Numbered from the stretch's first letter, positions 7,180 to 15,160 are shown. The stretch: DNA of 18,874 nt from DATEPR01 sp036279295 (GCA_036279295.1 DASUJK010000002.1:1-18874), one strand, 5' to 3'. Numbers and translations are program-made. The notes: generated by a model from the sequence alone, not told the origin.

Positions 7180-7208
7180 CCCACGCGGACCACTGCCAGG
7201 GAGGCAGC

Positions 7209-9269
7209 ATGAGATACCGCCTCGGTGTCGACGTGGGAGGCACGTTCACCGACGTGCTCCTGCTCGCGGAGGACACCGGAACCACCTTCCGCGCCAAGAC
7301 ACCGTCCACACCGGACGACCAGTCCGTCGGGGTGCTCAACGGCATCCGCAAGGTGTGCCGCGACGCCGGCATCGAACTGGCCGACGTGGGCCAGGTGCTG
7401 CACGGCACCACGGTCGCGACCAACGCGATCCTGCAGGGCCGGGGCGCCCGCGTCGGCCTGGTGACCACGGTCGGCTTCGGGCAGGTCCTGCAGATCGCCA
7501 GGTCCTACGTGCCCGGCGGGCTGGCCGGCTGGATCATCTGGCCGAAACCCGAGCCGCTGGCCAAGCTGGAGCACACCGTGGAGGTGGCAGGACGGATCGC
7601 GGCCGACGGATCGGAGGTCGCACCGGTCGACGAGGCCCAGGCCAGGGCCGCGCTGCGCAGGCTGGCCGGCGCCGGCATCGAGGCGCTGACCATCTCGCTG
7701 ATCAACTCCTACGCCAACGACGCGCACGAGCTGGCGATCGCGGCCGTTGCCCAACAGGAACTGCCCGGCGTGCCGATCTCGCTGTCCAGCCACGTGCTGC
7801 CGGAGATGCGCGAGTACGAGCGGACGATGACGACCGTGGCCAACAGCTACGTGCAGCCCGAGGTCGCCCGGTACGTGCGCAACCTGGACGGTTCGTTGCG
7901 GGACAACGGAATTCAGGCGCCACTGTCCATTCTGCGCAGCGACGGCGGCCTGATGCAGGCGAGCAAGGCGGCTGCCGACCCGGTGTCGCTGCTGCTGTCC
8001 GGGCCGGCAGGCGGGGTCACCGGTGCCGCCTGGTTCGCCGAACAGGCCGGGTACTCGAACTTCCTCACGTTCGACATGGGTGGCACCTCGACCGACGTCG
8101 CGCTGGTGCTGGACGGCCAGCCGAGGATCGGCCGCGAGACGAAGGTCGGCGACCTCGCCGTCCGGGCGACGAGTGTGGACGTGCGGACCGTCGGCGCGGG
8201 CGGCGGCTCGATCGCCCACGTGCCGCAGCTGACGAAGGCGCTGCGGGTCGGCCCGCAGTCCGCTGGCGCCGTGCCGGGGCCAGCCGCGTACGGCACCGGT
8301 GGTGCGGACCCGACCGTGACCGACGCCAACGTCGTGCTCGGCTACCTGCCCAGTGAACTGGCCGGCGGCGAGATCTCGCTGGACGTGGAGGCCGGCCGCA
8401 AAGCAGTGGGCACGATCGCCGAGGCGATGGGCCTGCCGTCGGTCGAGGCAGCCGCGGCCGGCATCGTGGACATCGTCAACGAGAACATGTTCGGCGCGTT
8501 GCGGCTGGTCAGCGTGCAGCAGGGATTCGACCCCAGGGACTTCGCGCTGGTGTCGTTCGGCGGTGCCGGCCCACTGCACGCCAACGCACTGGGCAGGCTC
8601 ACCGGCTCGTGGCCGGTGATCGTGCCGCCGTCACCCGGAGTGCTCTGCGCCTACGGCGACGCAACGACCTGCCTGCGGGACGAGAGCGCGAGGACGATGG
8701 TGCGCGCGTTCTCCTCGCTCGACGATGCCGAGCTGAGGTCGGTGCTGGTCGACCTCGCGGCTTCCGCCGGTGACCGGCTGGCCGGCGAGGGCGTGCCACG
8801 CGAGCAGCAGACCACCCGCTACCAGGTCGACCTGCGCTACCACGGCCAGGGTTTCGAGATCCCCGTCGAGCTGGCGTCCGACGTGCTGGACAGCGGAGAC
8901 CTGCTCGACCAACTGGGCGCCCTGTTCGACGCGGAGCACAAACGCCTGTTCTCCTTCCTGCTCACCAACGAGCGTGAGGTCATCAACCTGCGGGTCACCG
9001 TGAGCGGACCGAGGCCGGATGTCGCGTGGCGCACGTTGGAGCCGGGCACCCCGGACGCGAGCGGGGCGCTGCTGCGGGAGACCGAGGTCTGGATGGACGG
9101 CGCGTTCACGTCGGCGGCCATCTACGACCGCGACAAACTACTGGCCGGCAACGTGATCACCGGCCCAGCGATCGTGGTCGAGATGGACTCGACCACCCTC
9201 GTGCTCTCCGGTCACGCAGCGACCGTGCATCCCAGTGGCAGCATCCTGATCCGACCGGTGGAGGACTGA
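7209..9269 (+). CDS. hyuA: Hydantoinase/oxoprolinase family protein, subunit A
   Basis: ATP-dependent subunit of the hydantoinase A/5-oxoprolinase/acetone-carboxylase superfamily; 686 aa, the usual length for a stand-alone HyuA. The Hydant_A_N domain opens with the phosphate-binding RLGVDVGGTFTDVLLL, then HGTTVATNAIL. The actin-like core carries RSDGGLM (about 240), LLSGPAGGV, FDMGGTSTDVAL (about 289) and TVGAGGGSIA. The C-terminal third is the HyuA_C-like domain. ATG 7209 has GGGAGG four bases upstream. The reading frame stays open upstream across the CoA-transferase gene, but those residues are shadow sequence. The stop overlaps the hyuB start by one base, so the two subunits should be made in equal amounts. 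Members hydrolyse cyclic amides (hydantoins, oxoproline, caprolactam) or carboxylate ketones using ATP; which applies here is open. Confidence 0.9.
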   Translation: MRYRLGVDVGGTFTDVLLLAEDTGTTFRAKTPSTPDDQSVGVLNGIRKVCRDAGIELADVGQVLHGTTVATNAILQGRGARVGLVTTVGFGQVLQIARSYVPGGLAGWIIWPKPEPLAKLEHTVEVAGRIAADGSEVAPVDEAQARAALRRLAGAGIEALTISLINSYANDAHELAIAAVAQQELPGVPISLSSHVLPEMREYERTMTTVANSYVQPEVARYVRNLDGSLRDNGIQAPLSILRSDGGLMQASKAAADPVSLLLSGPAGGVTGAAWFAEQAGYSNFLTFDMGGTSTDVALVLDGQPRIGRETKVGDLAVRATSVDVRTVGAGGGSIAHVPQLTKALRVGPQSAGAVPGPAAYGTGGADPTVTDANVVLGYLPSELAGGEISLDVEAGRKAVGTIAEAMGLPSVEAAAAGIVDIVNENMFGALRLVSVQQGFDPRDFALVSFGGAGPLHANALGRLTGSWPVIVPPSPGVLCAYGDATTCLRDESARTMVRAFSSLDDAELRSVLVDLAASAGDRLAGEGVPREQQTTRYQVDLRYHGQGFEIPVELASDVLDSGDLLDQLGALFDAEHKRLFSFLLTNEREVINLRVTVSGPRPDVAWRTLEPGTPDASGALLRETEVWMDGAFTSAAIYDRDKLLAGNVITGPAIVVEMDSTTLVLSGHAATVHPSGSILIRPVED

Positions 9270-11158
9270 TGGCCGAGATCCTGCAGACCGCGACCGGGCC
9301 CGTCGCGAAGGTCGACGTCGACCCGGTCACCCTGGACATCATCGAGAACGCGCTGCGCAACGCGCGCTACGAGATGGACGAGGTGCTGTTCCGCACCGCG
9401 CTGTCGCCGGGCATCCGGGAACAGCACGACGAGTTCCCGCTGATCGCCGATCCGAGCGGGAAGATGGTCGTCGGCCAGTTCGGCCTGTCCGTGCCCGACT
9501 TCCTGGACAACTTCACCGGCACCATCGGCGAGGGCGACATCCTGCTCACGTCCGACCCGTACGCGTGCGGCGCCGCGATCAGCCACGCGAACGACTGGCT
9601 GATCGTCCTCCCGATCTACCACAGCGGGCGGGTGGTCGGCTGGTCGTCGATGTTCGGCCACATGTCCGACGTGGGCGGCAAGACGCCGTGCTCGATGCCG
9701 GCCGACGCGCACACCATCTACGAGGAGGGTGTGCTCATCCCGCCGTTCAAGCTGTACGACGGCGGTGAGCTCAACGACGTCGCGCTGTCGATCATCCTCA
9801 ACCAGGTCCGGATGCCGGAGTGGAACCGTGCCGACCTCAACGGGCTGGTGGCGGCGTGCACGACGGCGTCACGGCGGGTGATCGAACTGTGCGACCGGTT
9901 CGGCGTCGACGTCTACCTCTCGGCGCTGGACGCCTTGCTGGAGCGCAACTACCGCGCGATGAAAGCGTTGCTGGCCATGCTGTTCACCGACGGCGAGACG
10001 CTGTCGTTCAGCGACTACATCTGCGACGACGGGTGCGGCTACGGGCCGTACAAGCTGACGATCAAGCTGACCAGGATCGGCGAGAAGGTCCATCTGGACT
10101 TCAGCGAGGCGGCGCCGCAGGCGTTCGGTCCGGTGAACTACTTCATCAACGAGAACCTCGTGCGGATGTTCTTCGGCATCTACGTGATCACGGTGGCCGA
10201 TCCGCAGATCCTGTGGAACGACGGCTTCTATCCGCTGATCGACGTGACGATCCCGGACGACTCGTTCTGGAAACCGACCTTCCCGGCCGCGCTCAACGGC
10301 CGCAACCACGGCATCGGCCGGGTGTTCGACCTGTTCGGCGGGCTGCTCGGGCAGAAGAACCCGGAGATCCTCAACGCGGCGGGTTTCTCGTCGTCCCCGC
10401 ACTTCATGTACTCCGGCCACTACGCGTCCGGTACCAGGGCGGGGGAGTGGTTCCAGCTCTACTCGATCGGCTTCGGCGGCATCCCCGGCCGGCCGATCGG
10501 GGACGGCCCCGACGGTCACTCGTTGTGGCCATCGTTCGTCAACATCCCTTGTGAGTACATCGAATCCTACTATCCACTTCGGATCGAACGCTGGGCGACG
10601 ATCGCCGACTCCGGTGGTGCCGGGCTGCACCGCGGCGGGAACGGCGTCGATGTCGCGTACTACTTCGAACAGCCGGGGACGATCGCCATCCACGACGACC
10701 GGTGGCTCACCTACCCGTGGGGTGTGAACGGCGGCAAGCCGGGCGCGCGCGGTTCCAAGTGGATCGAGCGTGCCTCCGGTGAACGCGAGGTCCTGCCGAG
10801 CAAGTGCCACGACGTGCCGGTCCGGCCCGGTGATGTGCTGCATTTCGTCACGTGGGGCGGCGGTGGCTGGGGCGACCCGCTGCTGCGTGACCCGGCGCTG
10901 GTCGGCCTGGAGGTGCAACGTGGCCTGGTGACGGTGGCAGGCGCGGCCGATGGCTACGGCGTGGTGTGCACCGAGGCGGGCGAGGTGGACGAGGCCGCGA
11001 CCGCCGAGGTACGCACCCTGCTGACGGCCTCGCGCGGTGAGGTGGCCGTGTTCGACATGGGGCCCGAGATGGCCGACATCCTGGCCCGCTGCGAGGCGGA
11101 AACCGGCTTGCCGGCGCCGAAACCGCCGATCGAGCACCGCACGGTGGTCCGGCGGTGA
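9269..11158 (+). CDS. hyuB: Hydantoinase B/oxoprolinase family protein, subunit B
   Basis: Partner subunit of HyuA, 629 aa. Family blocks seen: VDPVTLDIIENALRNARYEM at the N-terminus, LSPGIREQHDEFPLIAD, LLTSDPYACGAAISHANDW, WSSMFGHMSDVGG (histidine-rich, probably metal-linked), LDFSEAAPQAFGPVNYF, PAALNGRNHG, SGGAGLHRGGNG and the C-terminal TWGGGGWGDPLLRDP. ATG 9269 overlaps the hyuA stop (TGATG). The C-terminal 90 residues after the GGWGDP block contain the usual LEVQRGLVT and VAGAADGYGVV tail. No acetone-carboxylase gamma subunit gene follows; instead an amidase gene overlaps by four bases, which favours amide/ring hydrolysis over ketone carboxylation, though acetophenone-type carboxylases also exist in this family. 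Confidence 0.9.
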   Translation: MAEILQTATGPVAKVDVDPVTLDIIENALRNARYEMDEVLFRTALSPGIREQHDEFPLIADPSGKMVVGQFGLSVPDFLDNFTGTIGEGDILLTSDPYACGAAISHANDWLIVLPIYHSGRVVGWSSMFGHMSDVGGKTPCSMPADAHTIYEEGVLIPPFKLYDGGELNDVALSIILNQVRMPEWNRADLNGLVAACTTASRRVIELCDRFGVDVYLSALDALLERNYRAMKALLAMLFTDGETLSFSDYICDDGCGYGPYKLTIKLTRIGEKVHLDFSEAAPQAFGPVNYFINENLVRMFFGIYVITVADPQILWNDGFYPLIDVTIPDDSFWKPTFPAALNGRNHGIGRVFDLFGGLLGQKNPEILNAAGFSSSPHFMYSGHYASGTRAGEWFQLYSIGFGGIPGRPIGDGPDGHSLWPSFVNIPCEYIESYYPLRIERWATIADSGGAGLHRGGNGVDVAYYFEQPGTIAIHDDRWLTYPWGVNGGKPGARGSKWIERASGEREVLPSKCHDVPVRPGDVLHFVTWGGGGWGDPLLRDPALVGLEVQRGLVTVAGAADGYGVVCTEAGEVDEAATAEVRTLLTASRGEVAVFDMGPEMADILARCEAETGLPAPKPPIEHRTVVRR

Positions 11159-11775
11159 CCGACCTGGCGGCCGACTACCGCGACTCGGGTTTCGGCGGCC
11201 GACTCGGTGTCGGCCGCCGGCCCGCGGTCCTCGCCGTGGACATCGTGCTGGCCTACCTGGTGGACGGCTCGCCGCTGCGCGCACCGGTCGAGGCGGCGGT
11301 CGCCGCCTCGGCGCGGCTGGTGGCCGCAGGCCGCGCGGCAGGCCTGCCCGTGGTGTTCACCAGGGTGAGCTACCGGCCCGGCGGCGTGGACGGCGGGCTG
11401 TTCATGCAGAAGATCCCGTCGCTGCGGGTGTTCGAGGAGGGCAGTCCCCTGGCCGCCTTCCCGGCGGAACCCGCGCCGCGGCCCGGGGAGACGGTGGTGA
11501 CCAAGCAGTACGCCAGCGCGTTCCACGGCACGTCGCTGGCCGCCACGCTGACCGCGACCGGCGTGGACACGCTGTTCATCTGCGGCCTCACCACCAGCGG
11601 CTGCGTCCGGGCCAGCGCCACCGATGCCCTGCAACACGGCTTCCGCCCACTGGTGGTGGCCGATGCCTGCGGTGACCGGGACGAGCGCATCCAGGCCGCG
11701 AACCTGCTGGACCTGGAGGCGAAGTACGCGGACGTCCTGTCGCTGGCGAGCGCCCTGCGACTGATCGGATCGTGA
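11155..11775 (+). CDS. Cysteine hydrolase, N-carbamoylsarcosine amidase/isochorismatase-like
   Basis: Cytosolic amidohydrolase of the isochorismatase-like fold, 206 aa. The catalytic triad is intact: D29 (LAVDIVLAYL), K117 (VVTKQYASAFHGT) and nucleophile C150 (GLTTSGCVRASATDALQHGF), with the K-C spacing expected for the N-carbamoylsarcosine amidase branch. The N-terminal DYRDSGFGGRLGVGRRPA is also characteristic of that branch. Such enzymes remove ammonia and CO2 from N-carbamoyl amino acids or hydrolyse simple amides such as maleamate. GTG 11155 overlaps the hyuB stop by four bases (GTGA), so translation is probably coupled. HyuAB followed by this amidase mirrors N-methylhydantoin degradation (ring opening, then carbamoyl removal), but no creatinine deaminase or sarcosine oxidase is in the window. 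Last gene of the operon. Confidence 0.87.
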   Translation: MTDLAADYRDSGFGGRLGVGRRPAVLAVDIVLAYLVDGSPLRAPVEAAVAASARLVAAGRAAGLPVVFTRVSYRPGGVDGGLFMQKIPSLRVFEEGSPLAAFPAEPAPRPGETVVTKQYASAFHGTSLAATLTATGVDTLFICGLTTSGCVRASATDALQHGFRPLVVADACGDRDERIQAANLLDLEAKYADVLSLASALRLIGS

Positions 11776-11778
11776 GGT

Positions 11779-11792
11779 CCGCCGCCCGGCGG
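11779..11792. terminator. Possible GC hairpin between convergent genes
   Basis: CCGCC-GCCC-GGCGG forms a perfect five-pair stem in the 19-bp gap between the amidase stop and the SARP stop on the other strand. It could end both transcripts. It is short and has no T-run on either side, so the call is weak. Confidence 0.35.
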
Positions 11793-11794
11793 TG

Positions 11795-13345
11795 TCAGCC
11801 GGCTTGCTCGCACACGCCCAGTTCGCTGAGTAGACCACGGACCCTGCGCCCGATCTCGTCGCGGGTCGCGCGCACGTCGTCCACACTGTCGGACACGTCC
11901 AACGTCCAGTTCACCTGGCGGTTGGCCGGCGCCTCGGTCGGCAACGCGCCGTCGAAGGTGACGATGACATCGGCGGCGCGGACGACACCGTCGATCCACG
12001 GCAGCGGGAACTGGCCGGTCACGTCGATACCCAGCTCGGCCATGGCCGCCACGGTGCTCGCGTCGGCATGTTCGCCCGGTGCCGGCGGTCCGTCGTGCCA
12101 TGCCAGCGCACGGTCGCCGGCCAGATGAGTGAACCAGCCCAGCGCCATCTGGCTGTATCCGTGGCTGGAGTGTCCGAACACGACGGTCGGCGTTCTGCCG
12201 TTCCCTTCGGTCAGGTCCCGTAGCCGCCGGGTGGACCGTTCGGCCAGGGCAGACAGGTAGGTCGGGAACGAGTCGCGTTCGGCCAGGTCCTCGCGGTCGG
12301 ATTTCAGCAGCGCGTGGACGGCCTCCGGCCGGACCGTGCGACCGAACTCCCTGAGCAGGTGGGCGTCGGCGCTGCGCAGTGCGACGGAGTCGTCGATGGT
12401 CAGCGGTGCCTCGGAGGTCAAGTGCCTGGCGGGTGGGGGCAACGACACGCCCGCGCGGGTCAGCAGGTTCGATACGGCGGCTACGGCGTTGTCGAGGTTG
12501 GCGACCGTGCCGCCGGTGTTCTCGTGTTCGAACAGGACGATCGCGGCGTCCATGACCACGCCGAGATCGGCGGTCCGGGCACCGGCGTCGTCGGTGGGGC
12601 GGTGACCGGTGGCGATGATTCGGGCGATGAGCTGCTGGGTGTCGGTTGTCGGCTGGACGCGCAGTTCCCTGGCGAGCAGGCGGCTGTAGGACCGGTAGGC
12701 GTGCAGTGCCTGGTCGCGGTGGCCGGTGGCGGCGTGGGCCCGCATTATCAGCCGCCATGCCGGCTCACAGAGCACGTCCATCTCCAGCGCACGGCCGGCC
12801 AGGCGCAGTGTCGCGTTGGCATCGTTGGGCAGAGCCAGTTCGGCCGCTTGCAGTGCGGCCCGCATCGCGCGTTCGCGGTAGTCGACGCGGATCGGTTCGG
12901 CCCAGTGGGCTTCGTCCGACGAGGCCAGCAGGTCGGTGGAGGCCAGCGCGCTGGCACGGTCGAGCAGGCTGACGGTCTCGTCGTCGCTGCCGTGGCCGGC
13001 CTGTTCGACGAGCGCGTCGAACAGGTCCAGGTCGGTGCGCGTGCTGGTGGGGTCCAGCAGATAGGCGCGGGGCACTGTCCGAATGATGGATTGCCGTGGC
13101 GGTGTTCCGGGTTGCAGGCGGCGGCGCAGCTGCGATATGTAGCTCTCCAGCGTGGCCATGTGGTCCGGTGGTCTTCGGTGCTGCCACAGGATGTCGACGA
13201 GCCGGTCCTTGCTGACCTGTTGTCCGCGATGCACAGCGAGGGCTTCGAAGATCAGGCGCGGTTTTCGGCCACCGAAGTCGCCAGGGCCGAGGATTCGCGC
13301 GCCGTCCAGAACCTGCATATCACCGAACAAGCGGACATGGAGCAT
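11795..13345 (-). CDS. SARP-type regulator (OmpR-like HTH + BTAD) fused to a degenerate arsenate-reductase-like domain
   Basis: 516 aa from ATG 13345. Residues 1-98 are a SARP/OmpR-type winged helix (MLHVRLFGDMQVLDG, GGRKPRLIFEALAVHRGQQVS, ESYISQLRRRLQP). Residues 105-250 are a TPR-like BTAD domain (FDALVEQA, RERAMRAALQAAELAL, EPAWRLIMRAHAATGHRDQA). Residues about 325-383 resemble the three-helix bundle found in front of actinobacterial ArsC proteins. Residues 385-510 follow the arsenate reductase/LMW-phosphatase fold: TPTVVF, SQMALGWFTHLAGDR, AMAELGIDVTGQ, VVRAADVIVTF, ATRDEIGRRVRGLLSELG. The P-loop reads GHSSHGYSQMA, so the catalytic Cys and Arg of CxxNxGRSQMA are gone, and the GCGDxCP cysteines are also lost. 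I infer a regulator with a ligand-sensing pseudo-enzyme module. It lies downstream of the hydrolase on the same strand, with a 127-bp gap; its target genes are unknown. Confidence 0.82.
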   Translation of the reverse strand: MLHVRLFGDMQVLDGARILGPGDFGGRKPRLIFEALAVHRGQQVSKDRLVDILWQHRRPPDHMATLESYISQLRRRLQPGTPPRQSIIRTVPRAYLLDPTSTRTDLDLFDALVEQAGHGSDDETVSLLDRASALASTDLLASSDEAHWAEPIRVDYRERAMRAALQAAELALPNDANATLRLAGRALEMDVLCEPAWRLIMRAHAATGHRDQALHAYRSYSRLLARELRVQPTTDTQQLIARIIATGHRPTDDAGARTADLGVVMDAAIVLFEHENTGGTVANLDNAVAAVSNLLTRAGVSLPPPARHLTSEAPLTIDDSVALRSADAHLLREFGRTVRPEAVHALLKSDREDLAERDSFPTYLSALAERSTRRLRDLTEGNGRTPTVVFGHSSHGYSQMALGWFTHLAGDRALAWHDGPPAPGEHADASTVAAMAELGIDVTGQFPLPWIDGVVRAADVIVTFDGALPTEAPANRQVNWTLDVSDSVDDVRATRDEIGRRVRGLLSELGVCEQAG

Positions 13346-13472
13346 GAAGACTCCTCGGGTCGGCACAGCGCAAGCTCCGAGGCTTGTCGTTCGTTACTTT
13401 CCGTCGGCAGCCAGGCGATTCCCAGCCCAGGTTGGGGGAGTGGGTGATCCCGAAGGGTGAGGGTGTCGTCGG
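13346..13472. other. Leader region upstream of the SARP-type gene
   Basis: 127-bp spacer between the alpha/beta hydrolase stop and the SARP start. It holds the small dyad CAAGC-N6-GCTTG (13371-13386), about 26 bp upstream of the start codon. I see no convincing promoter boxes, terminator or small gene here. Confidence 0.4.
13351..13356 (-). promoter_or_regulatory. Ribosome binding site setting the SARP start
   Basis: GAGGAG on the minus strand, five bases before ATG 13345. It selects the 516-aa form beginning MLHVRLFG over an in-frame GTG at 13366. Confidence 0.65.
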
Positions 13473-14330
13473 TCAGGTCGTGCGCTCCACCAGGAAGTCG
13501 CCGATGACCGTGGCCAGTGGGTGCGGCTGTTCCAGCGGGATCAGGTGGGCGGCACCTTCGACGACGGCGAGCCTGCCGTGTTCGGCACCCTGCGCGATGG
13601 CGGCGAGCGCGTTGACCGGGGCTGCCTGGTCGGCCGACCCGGCCACGGCCAGTACCGGCGTCGGAAGCGAGGGCAACCGGTCGGCGATGTCGAAGCCCGC
13701 GAGGTTGCGCCACGTGTACGCCCAGCGCCGCGGCGACGTGGCCAGCACGCGTTCGGTCACGTAGTCGACCGCGGGCCCGCCGGTGGCCAGCGTGTCCGGC
13801 GTGAACCAGCGCGTGAGGGTGTCGTCGAGTTGGGCTGCGACGCCGTCCAGTCCGTGCTGTGCCCGCTGGTTCATCGCCTCCAGCGGGAACCGGCTGGACG
13901 TGCCGATCGCGCTGACCGAGGTGTACCGGTCGGGCTTGGCGAGCGCGGCCTGCAGCACGACCGCGCCGCCGAGGGAGAGCCCTGCGATGTGCACCGACAG
14001 GGCGTCCCGTCCCGCGATGTCGACGACGGCACCCAGGTCGGCCGCTAGTTGCTCGATGCCGCCGGTCAGCGGGGCATCGGCGGCCGCGCCGTGCCCGCGC
14101 AGGTCGTGGGCCAGCAGCAGCCATGGGTCGGCCGCCGCTCGCAGCCGGTCGGCCAGCGCGGTGGCGAAGCGGGACCACACGTGCCGGTCGAGCAGCGCCG
14201 AATGCACCAGGACGCACAGGTGGGCGGGGCCGTCGCCGGTCCGCAGTTCACCGGCGACGGTCGAGTGGTCGGACAGGCGCAACCGGACATCGCCGGGTAG
14301 CTGCGGCCAGGACGGTACGTGCTCGTTCAC
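13473..14330 (-). CDS. Alpha/beta hydrolase, enol-lactonase-like
   Basis: Serine hydrolase of the alpha/beta fold, 285 aa, no signal peptide. The oxyanion segment is VLVHSALLDRHVW, followed by AHDLRGHG. The nucleophile elbow is GLSLGG with S119, the acid D234 in VAGSADQAAP, and the histidine H262 in EGAAHLIPLEQP. The overall pattern (DLRGHG, GLSLGG, PVLAVAGSAD, GAAHLIPLEQP) is that of PcaD-type 3-oxoadipate enol-lactonases and close relatives, but esterases share it. GTG 14330 has GGGAG at 14336-14340, five bases upstream, and a 27-bp palindrome abuts that RBS. It follows the second GntR gene in the same direction with a 35-bp gap. With the PcaC-like and AAHS transporter genes on the divergent side it may hydrolyse a lactone or ester in the same pathway. 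Confidence 0.82.
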   Translation of the reverse strand: MNEHVPSWPQLPGDVRLRLSDHSTVAGELRTGDGPAHLCVLVHSALLDRHVWSRFATALADRLRAAADPWLLLAHDLRGHGAAADAPLTGGIEQLAADLGAVVDIAGRDALSVHIAGLSLGGAVVLQAALAKPDRYTSVSAIGTSSRFPLEAMNQRAQHGLDGVAAQLDDTLTRWFTPDTLATGGPAVDYVTERVLATSPRRWAYTWRNLAGFDIADRLPSLPTPVLAVAGSADQAAPVNALAAIAQGAEHGRLAVVEGAAHLIPLEQPHPLATVIGDFLVERTT

Positions 14331-14340
14331 CAGGGCTCCC

Positions 14341-14367
14341 AGTCTCGTATTACCGTAATACGAGACT
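14341..14367. promoter_or_regulatory. 27-bp near-perfect palindrome, candidate operator of the second GntR regulator
   Basis: Left arm AGTCTCGTATTA (14341-14352), spacer CCG, right arm TAATACGAGACT (14356-14367): 12 perfectly matched bases per side. It contains two overlapping FadR-type GT-N3-AC boxes (GTATTAC and GTAATAC). It covers the last two bases of the regulator stop codon and abuts the hydrolase RBS. The 11-base core ACCGTAATACG recurs in inverted orientation in the divergent promoter at 15148-15160, which argues for a binding site rather than a terminator. Confidence 0.6.
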
Positions 14368-15052
14368 ACTGGACCTGGTTGGCGGCGTCCGAGGCGAGCT
14401 TCTCCAGCACGAGCCTGCCGGCCTCCCGGACGTGGTCCTCGCAGGCGATCCGCGCGCCGTCGCCGTCGCCCGCGGTGGCCGCATCGACGATCCGGCCCAG
14501 TTCGCGCAGCGTCTCGGCCGCCCGGCCGGTCGCCTGTAGCGACAGGCCACGCAGCAGCTGGACGCGCGCGTGGATGCCGCGCAGCATCTGCCGGACCATC
14601 GGGTTGCCGGCACCGTCGACCAACACGTCGTAGAACCGGTCCTTGGCGGCCAGCCGGACACGCAGGTTCGGCTGCTCGAATGCCACTGCCACGCCGTCCA
14701 GCGCGACCGCCAGTTCGGCCCGCTGGTGCTGGTCGGCGCGCTGGGCGAACAGCATGCCGGCCAGTCCCTCCAGCGACATGCGGACCTCGTAGAGCGCCTG
14801 GGTGTCGGCGGCGGACAGTTCGGTCACCACTGGTCCGTGGTTCGCGATGATCGTGATGAGGCCTTCGGACTCCAGCTGCCGGATCGCCTCGCGCACCACC
14901 GTTCTGGACACGCCGAAGTGTTCGCAGAGCGGAGCCTCCACCAGGCGGTCGCCCGGCGCGAAGTCGCCGCCGACGATCATCTCCCGCAGCTGCTCGACGA
15001 CCTGCATCCGCAGCGGAGCCGCGATGCGCGTCACCCCCCGTGCACCGGTCAC
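14366..15052 (-). CDS. GntR family transcriptional regulator, FCD (FadR) subfamily, altered metal site
   Basis: DNA-binding regulator, 228 aa from GTG 15052. The winged helix covers residues 10-75 (VEQLREMIVGGDFAPGDRL, EHFGVSRTVVREAIRQLESEG). The FCD domain follows from about 82. Metal-site positions differ from the norm: the FH of helix one is FY (RFYDVLV, Y141), and the EH before the D/A helix is EL (L185); only H207 (CEDHV) is retained, so effector binding may be metal-independent. Start: GGAGGAG at 15057-15063 lies four bases before GTG 15052; the frame stays open to GTG 15112, which would add 20 non-conserved residues. It diverges from the aldehyde dehydrogenase operon and precedes the hydrolase. 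Related dyads on both sides (14341-14367 and 15148-15160) suggest it controls both. Confidence 0.85.
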   Translation of the reverse strand: MTGARGVTRIAAPLRMQVVEQLREMIVGGDFAPGDRLVEAPLCEHFGVSRTVVREAIRQLESEGLITIIANHGPVVTELSAADTQALYEVRMSLEGLAGMLFAQRADQHQRAELAVALDGVAVAFEQPNLRVRLAAKDRFYDVLVDGAGNPMVRQMLRGIHARVQLLRGLSLQATGRAAETLRELGRIVDAATAGDGDGARIACEDHVREAGRLVLEKLASDAANQVQ

Positions 15053-15147
15053 ATCGCTCCTCCCGTCGGCACCGTCACCCGTCGCACTGATTCTTCCACG
15101 CCGCGTCGTCACTATTCCATTCCCTCATCAGTCGATGATACTGTCCG

Positions 15148-15160
15148 ACCGTATTACGGT
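15148..15160. promoter_or_regulatory. Candidate operator in the regulator/aldehyde dehydrogenase divergent promoter
   Basis: ACCGTA-T-TACGGT, a perfect 6-bp-arm dyad with a FadR-like GT-ATT-AC centre, located 26 bp before the ATG of the aldehyde dehydrogenase. The core and the following ACGAGA match the 27-bp palindrome at 14341-14367 except for a 3-base difference in spacing. A second small dyad GAGAGTCTC follows at 15163-15171. A weak -10-like GATACT sits at 15137-15142, so the site would lie near the transcription start. Confidence 0.55.

Noticed and set aside
6126..7208. N-terminal extension of HyuA by about 360 residues
   Set aside because: The frame is open but overlaps the CaiB-type gene, and its composition is R/G/P-rich shadow sequence. 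HyuA begins properly at 7209 with an RBS and the GVDVGGTFTD motif.
9026..9268. N-terminal extension of HyuB
   Set aside because: It overlaps the hyuA coding sequence in another frame. The TGATG overlap at 9267-9271 gives the natural start.
7209..11158. Acetone carboxylase assignment for HyuA/HyuB
   Set aside because: No gamma-subunit gene is adjacent and an amidase gene overlaps hyuB instead. The superfamily call is kept without a specific reaction.
14341..14367. Rho-independent terminator of the second GntR gene
   Set aside because: The palindrome has balanced A/T and G/C content, a three-base centre and no T-run. Its core recurs in the divergent promoter, which fits a protein-binding site better.
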